DNA from: Enterococcus sp. DIV0660C
Lineage (GTDB): Bacteria; Bacillota; Bacilli; Lactobacillales; Enterococcaceae
Reading direction: 5' to 3'
Assembly: GCF_017316125.1 (NCBI RefSeq)
Contig: NZ_JAFLWA010000010.1
Span: 1-64,000 of the forward strand
DNA: 64,000 bases
Shown here: positions 9,298 through 16,126 of the stretch, piece by piece
Layout of the letters: each line of letters opens with the position of its first letter
Numbering within the stretch: position 1 is the first letter of the stretch
The notes under the pieces: model-generated
The model's database searches: none
What the model was told of the DNA's origin: nothing
What the model saw: the letters and a program-made list of their open reading frames with translations, nothing else
Program-made: the position numbers and the translations under genes

Positions 9298-9849
9298 ATG
9301 AAAACGACATTGAAGCCACTTATTATTGCTGCAGAATTTGCAGCCATCATCGCTATTTTGTCTCAATTTACGATTCCATTAGGGATTGTGCCATTAACTG
9401 GACAAACTTTCGCGATTGGATTAACAGCTACTTTATTGGGTCGACGTAACGGAACACTGTCTGTCTTAATTTATTTATTATTAGGAATTATTGGGCTTCC
9501 TGTTTTTGCAGGATTATCAGGTGGGTTGAGTATTGTTTTTGGTCCTACTGGTGGCTATTTGCTTGGTTTTATTTTCCAAGCCTGGCTGACTGGTTACCTC
9601 GTGGAAAAAAATGTTTCTAGCTATACTTGGGTTATCATTGCTAACGTGATTGGTTCATTTGTTACACTCATTTTCGGTGTCATTTGGCTAAAAGTCAGTG
9701 GTGACCTGTCGTGGCATACAGCCATGGTTAGTGGCTTCGTTCCATTCATTTTCCCGGGAATCATCAAAGCGATCGCTGCTGGTTATCTAGGAACGCTCAT
9801 TCGTCATCGTTTACCAAAATATTTTGCCTTTGAACAGCAACAATCATAA
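9298..9849 (+). CDS. bioY: Biotin ECF transporter S-component BioY
   Basis: This 183-aa membrane protein has about six hydrophobic helices and belongs to the BioY family. It shows the conserved Q-F-T-I-P-L-G-I-V-P-L-T-G-Q-T loop near residues 24-38 and the G-G-L-S-I-V-F-G-P-T-G-G-Y-L-G segment near 76-91 that form the biotin pocket. BioY binds biotin and depends on the EcfA1A2T module for energised uptake; that module is at 48070-50541 in this window. The GAGGAAATT ribosome site precedes the ATG. It is monocistronic, with an apparent BirA operator upstream and a terminator downstream. Confidence 0.95.
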   Translation: MKTTLKPLIIAAEFAAIIAILSQFTIPLGIVPLTGQTFAIGLTATLLGRRNGTLSVLIYLLLGIIGLPVFAGLSGGLSIVFGPTGGYLLGFIFQAWLTGYLVEKNVSSYTWVIIANVIGSFVTLIFGVIWLKVSGDLSWHTAMVSGFVPFIFPGIIKAIAAGYLGTLIRHRLPKYFAFEQQQS

Positions 9850-9881
9850 AATGGAAAGTCTTAGCCATTTTGATTTTTTTT
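9848..9881 (+). terminator. bioY terminator
   Basis: AAAATGG (9848-9854) pairs with CCATTTT (9865-9871), and eight Ts follow (9874-9881). Confidence 0.75.
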
Positions 9882-9920
9882 GCTGATTTAAAAAATTGAA
9901 ACACGGCCAACTTTCAGCAT

Positions 9921-9966
9921 AAAAAAGAGTGGAACAAAACAACTTTTTGTTTGTTCCACTCTTTCT
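9921..9966. terminator. Bidirectional terminator
   Basis: A 15-bp perfect stem, AAAGAGTGGAACAAA (9924-9938) with its complement (9950-9964), is flanked by an A-run on the left and Ts on the right. It separates plus-strand bioY from the minus-strand gene ending at 9975 and can serve both. Confidence 0.85.
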
Positions 9967-9974
9967 TATTATCT

Positions 9975-10430
9975 TTAATTTGAACTAGAATCAAGCATTT
10001 CATTGATTTGTTCATCGTATAAGTTTTCAACGCTTTCGACAAATTTTTCAACTTCAGCTTTCGTACTTGTTCCCTCTTCCCACTTTACATAAAAGAGAAA
10101 ATATTCTTTTTCCAATTCATTGATAAACTTGGAAATAGCTAACGTTTGTTCCTCAAAATTTTTCCACGTTTGCAATCCCTGAAGCACAGCCACGATTGCA
10201 CTGATAATTGAGATCACCCTTAATAAATACATGTGCTCAGGTACCATTGATGCCAGAACGGGTATACAGGAAGACAAAATCAATTTTGATGCATTGCTAA
10301 CAAAGATGATATTCTTTAATCGTTTTCTTTTTTTGCGTAAATGAGTAATTGGTTGCTTGATCCTTTTCTCTATGTATTCATTAAAATTATCTTTCGCTTG
10401 ATTTTTTTCCATGCACAAAACTTCTTTCAT
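9975..10430 (-). CDS. DUF4231/SLATT-like two-helix membrane protein
   Basis: This 151-aa protein has a basic N-terminal helix (RKKRKRLKN), two closely spaced hydrophobic segments at about residues 45-65 and 70-90, and an acidic cytoplasmic C-terminal helix. The arrangement matches the DUF4231 (SLATT-like) family. Such families are suggested by others to be pore-forming partners of nucleotide-sensing systems, but most members are uncharacterised and no effector or sensor gene is adjacent here. A TATAAT (about 10446) and an AGGA ribosome site lie just upstream of the ATG. The family assignment is by pattern, not search. Confidence 0.55.
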   Translation of the reverse strand: MKEVLCMEKNQAKDNFNEYIEKRIKQPITHLRKKRKRLKNIIFVSNASKLILSSCIPVLASMVPEHMYLLRVISIISAIVAVLQGLQTWKNFEEQTLAISKFINELEKEYFLFYVKWEEGTSTKAEVEKFVESVENLYDEQINEMLDSSSN

Positions 10431-10473
10431 TTTTATCCTATCATTATATTTAGTATAACTTTAACTTTAATAT

Positions 10474-10506
10474 AAAAAAAGAGCTTCAGGCAATCCCTAA
10501 GCTCTT
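10474..10506 (-). terminator. queT terminator
   Basis: AAGAGCTT (10479-10486) pairs with AAGCTCTT (10499-10506). On the minus strand it is followed by seven Us (complement of 10474-10480). It lies about 50 bp past the queT stop. Confidence 0.75.
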
Positions 10507-10558
10507 CACGTAATCGTCCACTTGCAAGTTCCCATCAAACCTGCAACAGACGAATCAT

Positions 10559-11068
10559 TTATTTTGTTAAATCAATTTTTTTACTCATCCAATAGATAAT
10601 CACACCGCCAACACCCATCGACACCAATTCTCCTAAGGCAATGATCGCCCAGTTAAAGAAAAAGGGTGCTTGATAGAAAAAGGTCAACTGACCTGCCACC
10701 GTAAACATTGAAAAAGCAAAAATCAATGCAGTAATAATCATTTTCGTTTTCATCTTCTTGACTCGTTTGGTTACTTGATAATTGATCAATAAAACGAACA
10801 AGGTACTGACACTCCCAATGACAACATCAACGAGGCCTAACGGAGAAAACAGATTGGCCAAAGCGACACCAAGAGTTACTGAGATAATATATTTCTTATT
10901 GTACAATGATAAATAATTAAACATTTCTGATAGACGAATTTGGATTGCGCCAAAGCTAATGACAGCTAAAAAGACGGTCACTGCTACGTAAAGTCCAGTA
11001 ACTAACGCCATTCTTGCCATTTCCGTCGTCGTCCAGCGACTAGCAGCCTGGCTATTTTTCTGTTCCAT
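10559..11068 (-). CDS. queT: QueT family queuosine-precursor ECF S-component
   Basis: This 169-aa protein has about five or six hydrophobic helices. It belongs to the QueT (COG4708) family, recognisable from the F-G-A-I-Q-I-R-L-S-E motif followed by N-Y-L and the LANLFSPLGLVDVVIGS segment. QueT is a solitary S-component thought to import queuosine precursors (preQ0/preQ1) using the EcfA1A2T module. The start is the ATG at 11066-11068, preceded by AAAGGAGAACAATT; the frame is open 23 codons further up but that part is the regulatory leader. Known preQ1 riboswitch classes occur upstream of such genes. Confidence 0.9.
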   Translation of the reverse strand: MEQKNSQAASRWTTTEMARMALVTGLYVAVTVFLAVISFGAIQIRLSEMFNYLSLYNKKYIISVTLGVALANLFSPLGLVDVVIGSVSTLFVLLINYQVTKRVKKMKTKMIITALIFAFSMFTVAGQLTFFYQAPFFFNWAIIALGELVSMGVGGVIIYWMSKKIDLTK

Positions 11069-11200
11069 AATTGTTCTCCTTTGCAAGATCAACATCTTGG
11101 TAATAACTACGACCAAAGGATGGGAATCTTCTTCCAACTGAAGTGCCGTAGTGCGGAAATTCCGCTACATTTATCATACAGGAATCAAGAAAAAACTCAA
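11069..11200 (-). promoter_or_regulatory. queT promoter and structured leader (possible preQ1-class riboswitch)
   Basis: On the minus strand TTGAGT and TATGAT (16-bp spacing, about 11173-11200) form a promoter. The leader then contains, as plus-strand positions, stem ACTACG/CGTAGT (11147-11152 with 11106-11111), an inner GGAA/TTCC hairpin (about 11122-11136), hairpin CAAGAT/ATCTTG (11094-11099 with 11084-11089), and TCCTTTG (11114-11120) exactly complementary to CAAAGGA at the ribosome site (11077-11083). The last pairing could hide the ribosome site. I could not match it to a specific preQ1 class. Confidence 0.5.
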
Positions 11201-11202
11201 GA

Positions 11203-11964
11203 TTATTTTAGCAACCATCCACCATCGATTGGCACGATTGCTCCTTGGATGTAACTCGCTTGAGGCGTTGCCAAGAACAAAGTCAGTTCTGCCACTTCTT
11301 CTGGTTTTGCCCAACGCTTAACTGGTGTTTCATCTGCTACCCACTGAGCCATTTCTCCTGTTCCTGCGAAATCAGCTGCGTTCATCGGTGTCTCGATTGC
11401 ACCTGGCGCAATCGCTTTTACCCGAATCCCTTTTGCAGCATAATCCAAAGCAAGTTGTTTCGTAAAACCAACAATTGCATGTTTGGCACTCGTGTAGGCA
11501 ATTCCGCCACCACCAGCTACTAAGCCGGCAATAGAAGCCATGTTGATGATCACACCTGCTTGTTGGGCAATCATTTCAGGTAAAAGTAATCTTGTTACGC
11601 GAAACATACTTTTTACATTTGTTTCATAGATGCTTTCCCACAATTCTTCACTTGTTTCAAGTAGCGGTTTATAGTCGTCCAAAATGCCAGCAGTATTTAA
11701 CAAAATAGTCACAGTACCAAAATACTCATGACATTGTCTAATTGCTTGTTCCAATGAGGATTGATCTCTTATATCACCTACAAAAAAAGAAAATTGCTCA
11801 GAAAAATGTTGCGCAACTGTTCCCATTTTTCCGACTTGTCGATCAAACCCAAATACAAAAGCACCCTGCGCTAAAAAAGCGTGTACTTGTGCTTCACCAA
11901 TGCCCGAAGCTGCACCAGTTACAAAAACGACTTGTTTGTCTAAGTCTGGATACTGGTTATTCAT
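11203..11964 (-). CDS. SDR family oxidoreductase (FabG-like)
   Basis: This 253-aa classical short-chain dehydrogenase/reductase has the cofactor motif TGAASGIG at residues 16-23, N-x-A-G (NTAGI) at about 90, catalytic Ser in the SIAGLVAGG region, and YTSAKHA with catalytic Tyr and Lys at about 156-160. The C-terminal P-I-D-G-G-W is typical of 3-oxoacyl-ACP-reductase-like SDRs. An Asp or Arg after the Rossmann strand (FDRQ) leaves NAD versus NADP unclear, and the substrate is unknown. Its first codons overlap the end of the DUF2829 gene by 4 bp, so it is translationally linked to the regulator operon rather than to fatty-acid genes. Confidence 0.88.
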   Translation of the reverse strand: MNNQYPDLDKQVVFVTGAASGIGEAQVHAFLAQGAFVFGFDRQVGKMGTVAQHFSEQFSFFVGDIRDQSSLEQAIRQCHEYFGTVTILLNTAGILDDYKPLLETSEELWESIYETNVKSMFRVTRLLLPEMIAQQAGVIINMASIAGLVAGGGGIAYTSAKHAIVGFTKQLALDYAAKGIRVKAIAPGAIETPMNAADFAGTGEMAQWVADETPVKRWAKPEEVAELTLFLATPQASYIQGAIVPIDGGWLLK

Positions 11965-12182
11965 TCAACTACTTCCCAGTCATCTGCTAAAATATCACAC
12001 ACAGTTGGCGCAAAACTTGAAAATCCTTCATCACTCGTCTTGATTAAAAAATAAGGTGTTACTGGACAACCATCAAACTCATCATCTGTGACTAAAACGA
12101 CATATAACTCAAAGCCACTCCAGCCCTTACGAATCATTTTTGCTCCTTGTTTCACTTTTGGTAAAATTTCTTCAAATGTCAT
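11961..12182 (-). CDS. DUF2829 (Tad2-like) small protein
   Basis: This 73-aa protein begins MTFEEILPKVKQGAKMIRKGW and ends in DDW. The layout of F-x-x-x-L-x-x-x-K-x-G-x-x-x-x-R-x-G-W, a Tyr-rich strand and a final D-I-L-A-D-D-W matches the DUF2829 fold, whose phage members (Tad2) sequester cyclic ADP-ribose signals to block Thoeris defence. Cellular DUF2829 proteins have no established role. The start is fixed by AGAAGGGG 7 bp upstream of the ATG at 12180-12182. It overlaps the Mga-like gene by 11 bp and the SDR gene by 4 bp. Confidence 0.75.
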   Translation of the reverse strand: MTFEEILPKVKQGAKMIRKGWSGFELYVVLVTDDEFDGCPVTPYFLIKTSDEGFSSFAPTVCDILADDWEVVE

Positions 12183-13707
12183 TATTGTACCCCTTCTCAT
12201 TTTTTTCTTTTTGAATTGCCTGTAATTTTTGAGTCAACTGAATATAATCTGTCAGCTGTAATTCCTGAGCAACAATAAAATAATCTAAGTCGGCCCAAGG
12301 TTTTTTGTGTACCTTACTTGTGGAGATCAATAAATCAACTGCTCGTCCGCGATAATTCGCCGGCAAAAAAACTAGTCGATAATCATTGCGGAAAAAATTA
12401 CGGAGACTTGCCATCAATAATTCTTCTTCAAAGACCGGAAAATCAGTCATTAGCAAAACAGTAATTTCTGGTAATTGCGTCATAAATGCGCCCAAGGTTT
12501 TCATAACCGTCAAATAACGAGCCATCAAAAAACTTTGATTTTGAAACGCTAAGCTAGCTTCGGTTTCTTTTGCCTCTTCAAAAAAAGATAGCAACCATTG
12601 GTTCAACTTAGGATTTCTCACAATCAGGTGATTATGAAAGTCGCTACTGTTTCCATCAATCGTTGCCTTTGCATCTGGAAATAAAAAAGTAAAGATGTGG
12701 CTACTAAATAAATAATTTTCTGCTTCCATCGACAAAGGTTCCTCAGGTAGATGCTGTTCTTTTTGATAAAGAAGCAAGGCACGTTCTGCTTCGCGCAGAG
12801 CTTTAAATGGCGGCGTCTCTGCTGAATGATGGAATGAGTAGATCATTTCTCTGATTTGAGAATTAGAATAATATTCTTCTCTAGTCATCAATACTAAAAA
12901 CAATGCTCCTAATTCATCCTCAACTTGAAAATAATTGGGAAACACTGGTGCCATTGCTTGGCAAAAACGTTTAAATAACAAGTTATTAGAAATCAACTCT
13001 CGTTTTCTGCGATTTAAAATAACAAAATGTTTTTGTGATTTTCGCAAAAAGAACGCACCTAGCATGTACTCTAGTCGTCTTTTCTTGATTTCATTCAGTT
13101 GAACGTGGAAAAAATCAATAATTTGATCGGCGATTTTTTTGACATCTGTTTGCGAAATTGTTTCGAATGGCCAAATTTTTCCACGGAACAATTGCCAAAA
13201 AGTCATATGTAAATATAAGCGAATGATTTCTTCTTCCCCTTTTGCGACATAACTTCTTCGTTGTAATGTAATTCCATATGAATGCAACTCTTGTTTCCAT
13301 TCATTGATTTTTCGATGCGCCGTTGACTCACTGATATAATTTTTCTGAGCAAACTGGTACATCGTCCGAAACTCTTCAAAAAAAATGTCGTGCAACAACT
13401 GAAACTTCAGCGTACTTTGCACGAGATAGATTAAAAATCGTTCATGTTCTATCGGATCTAACGTCGTTGAAAAGTTATAGCCTGATCGGCGATTTTTGCT
13501 AAAAAGCGCTTGTGCCTTCCCGCTGAAGTGCTGATAACTTTTCGTTAATTCACTCAAATATTTTGTGACACTCCGCGCGTCAAGCTGTACACTTTGTGCA
13601 AGCTGAGCCGCAGTGTGCCACTCATGATCCTCGAAGCTTTCCAGCAGGAGAATCTGATAATATAAGTCTTTATCAAACGTCTTGAGGTAATCTGATGACA
13701 AATACAT
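12172..13707 (-). CDS. Mga-family helix-turn-helix transcriptional regulator
   Basis: This 511-aa protein has an N-terminal HTH (about residues 25-75, AAQLAQSVQLDARSVTKYLSEL), then an Mga-type second HTH (about 110-150, ISESTAHRKINEWKQEL) and a long helical middle with degenerate PRD-like character. The C-terminal part (about 410-500) resembles an EIIB-like domain. Mga/AtxA-type regulators of Lactobacillales respond to carbohydrate PTS phosphorylation. It is first in an overlapping three-gene operon with DUF2829 and an SDR gene. A 9-bp inverted repeat lies over its promoter, suggesting self-regulation. Its target genes are otherwise unknown. Confidence 0.82.
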   Translation of the reverse strand: MYLSSDYLKTFDKDLYYQILLLESFEDHEWHTAAQLAQSVQLDARSVTKYLSELTKSYQHFSGKAQALFSKNRRSGYNFSTTLDPIEHERFLIYLVQSTLKFQLLHDIFFEEFRTMYQFAQKNYISESTAHRKINEWKQELHSYGITLQRRSYVAKGEEEIIRLYLHMTFWQLFRGKIWPFETISQTDVKKIADQIIDFFHVQLNEIKKRRLEYMLGAFFLRKSQKHFVILNRRKRELISNNLLFKRFCQAMAPVFPNYFQVEDELGALFLVLMTREEYYSNSQIREMIYSFHHSAETPPFKALREAERALLLYQKEQHLPEEPLSMEAENYLFSSHIFTFLFPDAKATIDGNSSDFHNHLIVRNPKLNQWLLSFFEEAKETEASLAFQNQSFLMARYLTVMKTLGAFMTQLPEITVLLMTDFPVFEEELLMASLRNFFRNDYRLVFLPANYRGRAVDLLISTSKVHKKPWADLDYFIVAQELQLTDYIQLTQKLQAIQKEKNEKGYNNDI

Positions 13708-13719
13708 TTGCTCGGCTCC

Positions 13720-13754
13720 TTTGTGCTAGAACTTTTTGGTTATTGTAGCACAAA
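13720..13754 (-). promoter_or_regulatory. Operator-like inverted repeat over the Mga-like promoter
   Basis: TTTGTGCTA (13720-13728) and TAGCACAAA (13746-13754) form a perfect 9-bp inverted repeat with 17 bp between. On the minus strand the right arm overlaps a TACAAT -10 (13742-13747) with an extended TG. Transcription would start near 13735, so the two arms are not both in the RNA; this is a DNA operator rather than an RNA hairpin. Confidence 0.6.
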
Positions 13755-13769
13755 ACGCCATTTCTCGCA

Positions 13770-14471
13770 TTAAAACCAGCTAGCAAAAGGTTGGAAAATC
13801 AACGGTAGTAAGAAAACTGTGAGCATTCCATTCACACAAATAGCAAGTCCAGAAATGATTCCTTCCACTTCGCCAATCTCAATCGCTTTTGCAGTTCCTA
13901 TAGCATGTGACGTACTACCTAAAGCAACGCCTCGTGCAACTGGACTTTTGATTTTAAATAAACGAAAGATGTGTGTGGCAATCAATGACCCAAAAATACC
14001 CGTTGATACAACAATTGCTAAAGTGACTGCATTAACGCCGCCCATTGTATGAGAAAGATCAACGGAAATTGCTGTCGTCACAGATTTTGGTAGCAAAGAA
14101 ATCACCATCTCCTTCTTCAACAAAAAAAGATAACCAATTCCGACACTAACCAAACAATTCACCACAATTCCAGCAAGAATAGCCGAAATGACCGGAAGAA
14201 AATTTTCTTTCAGTAAATGTAGATTCTTATATAAAGGAATCGCTAAAGCAACCGTTGCAGGGGTAATTAGCATCGTTAAAAAATTTCCACCAACATTATA
14301 GTCAGCATAACTAATCCCCGTAAAATGCAAAAAGAAAATAATAACAACAATTGACAACACTAAAGGATTGATGATTGGTAATTTATATTTCCGCAAAAAT
14401 TTATCTGATAATACATACACACCTAAAGTCAGGCTAAGACCAAACAATGGGTTTTTAAGAAACTCACTCAA
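13770..14471 (-). CDS. lrgB: LrgB family membrane protein
   Basis: This 233-aa protein has about seven hydrophobic helices and belongs to the LrgB/CidB family (PF04172). It contains the conserved S-I-D/P-K-S-V-T-T and G-x-x-x-G-S-T-S-H-A-I-G-T-A-K-A regions. LrgAB influences autolysis and, in several Gram-positives, pyruvate transport. The start is taken as the TTG at 14469-14471: GGAGG lies 9 bp upstream and the TTG overlaps the lrgA stop, whereas the ATG 21 bp upstream coincides with the ribosome site itself. Overlap with lrgA implies coupled translation. Confidence 0.92.
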   Translation of the reverse strand: MSEFLKNPLFGLSLTLGVYVLSDKFLRKYKLPIINPLVLSIVVIIFFLHFTGISYADYNVGGNFLTMLITPATVALAIPLYKNLHLLKENFLPVISAILAGIVVNCLVSVGIGYLFLLKKEMVISLLPKSVTTAISVDLSHTMGGVNAVTLAIVVSTGIFGSLIATHIFRLFKIKSPVARGVALGSTSHAIGTAKAIEIGEVEGIISGLAICVNGMLTVFLLPLIFQPFASWF

Positions 14472-14865
14472 CTTGGTTATCCTCCACTTCATTTTTTTGG
14501 TTTTTTCGCTCTTGCAAATAATTGATTGCTGCTTCGACACCTTCTGCTGTTTTCCCAGCAGCCACCATCGTAACAATTGCACAAACGACTACTGCCCCCA
14601 ATAAGACAGGCCAGATAGTTGCGATGTCGTCATAATATTCCAATAACCCCACGCCAGCAGGCACAAATAAAATGGTCAGATTGTTCAATAAAAAATCACC
14701 AGTTGCTCCAATTTTTTCAGGATCTACTAATTTCATTTCAAATGCTAGAAATAAAAAGATAATACCTAAAATACTTCCTGGAATTGGTAAATGGGCAAAC
14801 ACTCGTATTCCCTCGCCTAAGACAGAGAAAAAAAGAATAATGAAAAACTCTTGAAAAAATTTCAT
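14464..14865 (-). CDS. lrgA: LrgA family holin-like protein
   Basis: This 133-aa protein has four hydrophobic helices and belongs to the LrgA/CidA family. The family marker L-P-I-P-G-S-I-L-G-I is at about residues 27-36, and the charged C-terminus (QERKNQKNEVEDNQVE) is cytoplasmic. It is a small holin-like partner of LrgB. The ATG at 14863-14865 is chosen because AAGGAG lies 8 bp upstream; the in-frame GTG three codons earlier overlaps that site. No lytSR two-component genes flank it, unlike many Firmicutes lrgAB loci. A TTGAAA/TTAGTA promoter may lie at about 14893-14921. Confidence 0.92.
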   Translation of the reverse strand: MKFFQEFFIILFFSVLGEGIRVFAHLPIPGSILGIIFLFLAFEMKLVDPEKIGATGDFLLNNLTILFVPAGVGLLEYYDDIATIWPVLLGAVVVCAIVTMVAAGKTAEGVEAAINYLQERKNQKNEVEDNQVE

Positions 14866-15182
14866 GTAATACACTCCTTACGTCTGATTTTCATTTTACT
14901 AACAATCTTTTTCTGAAAGTTTCAAAACGTGCTATTTCTAAGAAGCATCTTTTGAAAAAATAAATAAGTTTTATTTGGTATATTTAAAGGTGAAGTTGGT
15001 GAGTTGTAGGGGACTTTTTTTCTAAAAAAAGGGTTAGCTTGTTCCAGTTGGTCTAAATCATTTTTTCTTTTGATTGATTGCACTTATTACGACCTCGAAG
15101 AATGGCTAGCACGAGACACCGCACCTGCTTTTGTGTTGATGTTTCTTTTTTTTTGCACTTTTATAAATTTTTGGAGGTATAT
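14866..15182. other. Intergenic region between lrgA and glpF-like gene
   Basis: This is a 317-bp divergent intergenic region. A weak minus-strand promoter for lrgA (TTGAAA, 17 bp, TTAGTA) lies near 14893-14921. For the plus-strand channel gene I see T-rich tracts (15014-15028, 15140-15155) and a GGAGG ribosome site at 15173-15177, but no -10/-35 pair that leaves room for a transcript start. No repeats or small ORFs with ribosome sites were found. Confidence 0.4.
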
Positions 15183-15917
15183 ATGGATTACTCATTAATG
15201 ACTCGTCTTGCGGCGGAAGTGTTGGGTACAGCTTTATTGATTATTTTAGGTAACGGTGCTGTAGCCAATGTAGATTTAAAAGGTACAAAAGGTTATGGTA
15301 GCGACTGGATGCTGATTGCTGTTGGTTACGGTTGTGGGGTTATGATTCCAGCAATGATCTTTGGTGGGATTAGTGGAAACCACATCAACCCTGCATTTAC
15401 TATTTCTCTAGCAATGAACGGATTATTCCCTTGGGCAGAAGTTGCACCTTACATTGGCGCACAATTCCTTGGAGCAATCATTGGACAATTAGTCGTTGTT
15501 GCTTGTTACAAACCTTACTACGATCAAACAGAAGACGTAAACCACGTGTTAGGAACTTTCTCAACGATCAATAGTGTTGGTTCTAAGTTCAACGGCTTCG
15601 TTAACGAATTCTTTGGTTCATTCGTTTTATTCTTTGGCGCTTTAGGAATTACCAAAGCACCTTTCTTCCAAGACAATCTTGGAACTGCTCACTTAGCACT
15701 TGGTTTCCTTGTTTGGACACTGGTAGCTTCACTAGGTGGTCCTACTGGTCCTGGATTAAATCCAGCTCGTGACCTTGGTCCTCGTTTGTTACATGCAATC
15801 TTACCATTGAAGCACAAAGGTTCATCACAATGGAGCTACGCTTGGGTACCAGTTGTTGCACCTATCTGCGCTGGGATCGTTGCAGTCTTCTTATACAAAG
15901 CATTATTCATGGCTTAA
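15183..15917 (+). CDS. glpF: MIP/aquaporin family channel (glycerol or lactate facilitator)
   Basis: This 244-aa channel has six helices and the two half-helix NPA motifs: HINPAFT (about residue 78) and LNPARDLGPR (about 197). The Asp after the second NPAR is the hallmark of glyceroporin-type rather than water-specific channels. Similar Lactobacillales proteins transport glycerol, dihydroxyacetone or lactic acid (GlpF1/LarD-like), so the substrate is open. The start is the ATG 5 bp after GGAGG; an upstream in-frame extension is not supported. It is monocistronic with its own terminator; no glpK or glpD is adjacent. Confidence 0.9.
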   Translation: MDYSLMTRLAAEVLGTALLIILGNGAVANVDLKGTKGYGSDWMLIAVGYGCGVMIPAMIFGGISGNHINPAFTISLAMNGLFPWAEVAPYIGAQFLGAIIGQLVVVACYKPYYDQTEDVNHVLGTFSTINSVGSKFNGFVNEFFGSFVLFFGALGITKAPFFQDNLGTAHLALGFLVWTLVASLGGPTGPGLNPARDLGPRLLHAILPLKHKGSSQWSYAWVPVVAPICAGIVAVFLYKALFMA

Positions 15918-15927
15918 TCTTATCGAT

Positions 15928-15968
15928 AAAAAGCGCACAATGAAAAATTTCATTGTGCGCTTTTTTTT
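15928..15968 (+). terminator. glpF-like gene terminator
   Basis: An 18-bp stem, AAAAAGCGCACAATGAAA (15928-15945) with its complement, is followed by eight Ts. It is symmetric enough to act on the opposite strand as well. Confidence 0.93.
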
Positions 15969-16126
15969 GTTAATGTATGGTCCTTTCAATTTAGGCAACT
16001 TCTTACTTATCCTGCTAAGTTTGCTTCACTTTTCTCAATAACAGAATCATTGACACAGAAACGAGAAAACTTGATAAAAAAGATAGGACAAAGACACCAC
16101 TTGTCGCCCCCTTTTCAATTCGTTAT

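Noticed and set aside
11069-11200. Assigning the queT leader to preQ1 class I.
   Set aside because: The compact class I hairpin with its A-rich tail is not present; only a generic structured-leader call is supported.
11245-11523. 92-aa plus-strand ORF with many Cys opposite the SDR gene.
   Set aside because: The minus-strand SDR has complete catalytic motifs; the opposite frame is a chance opening.
15853-16041. 62-aa plus-strand ORF with a hydrophobic C-terminal half after the glpF-like gene.
   Set aside because: It overlaps the glpF-like coding end in another frame and passes straight through a strong terminator hairpin; no ribosome site at its internal ATG.
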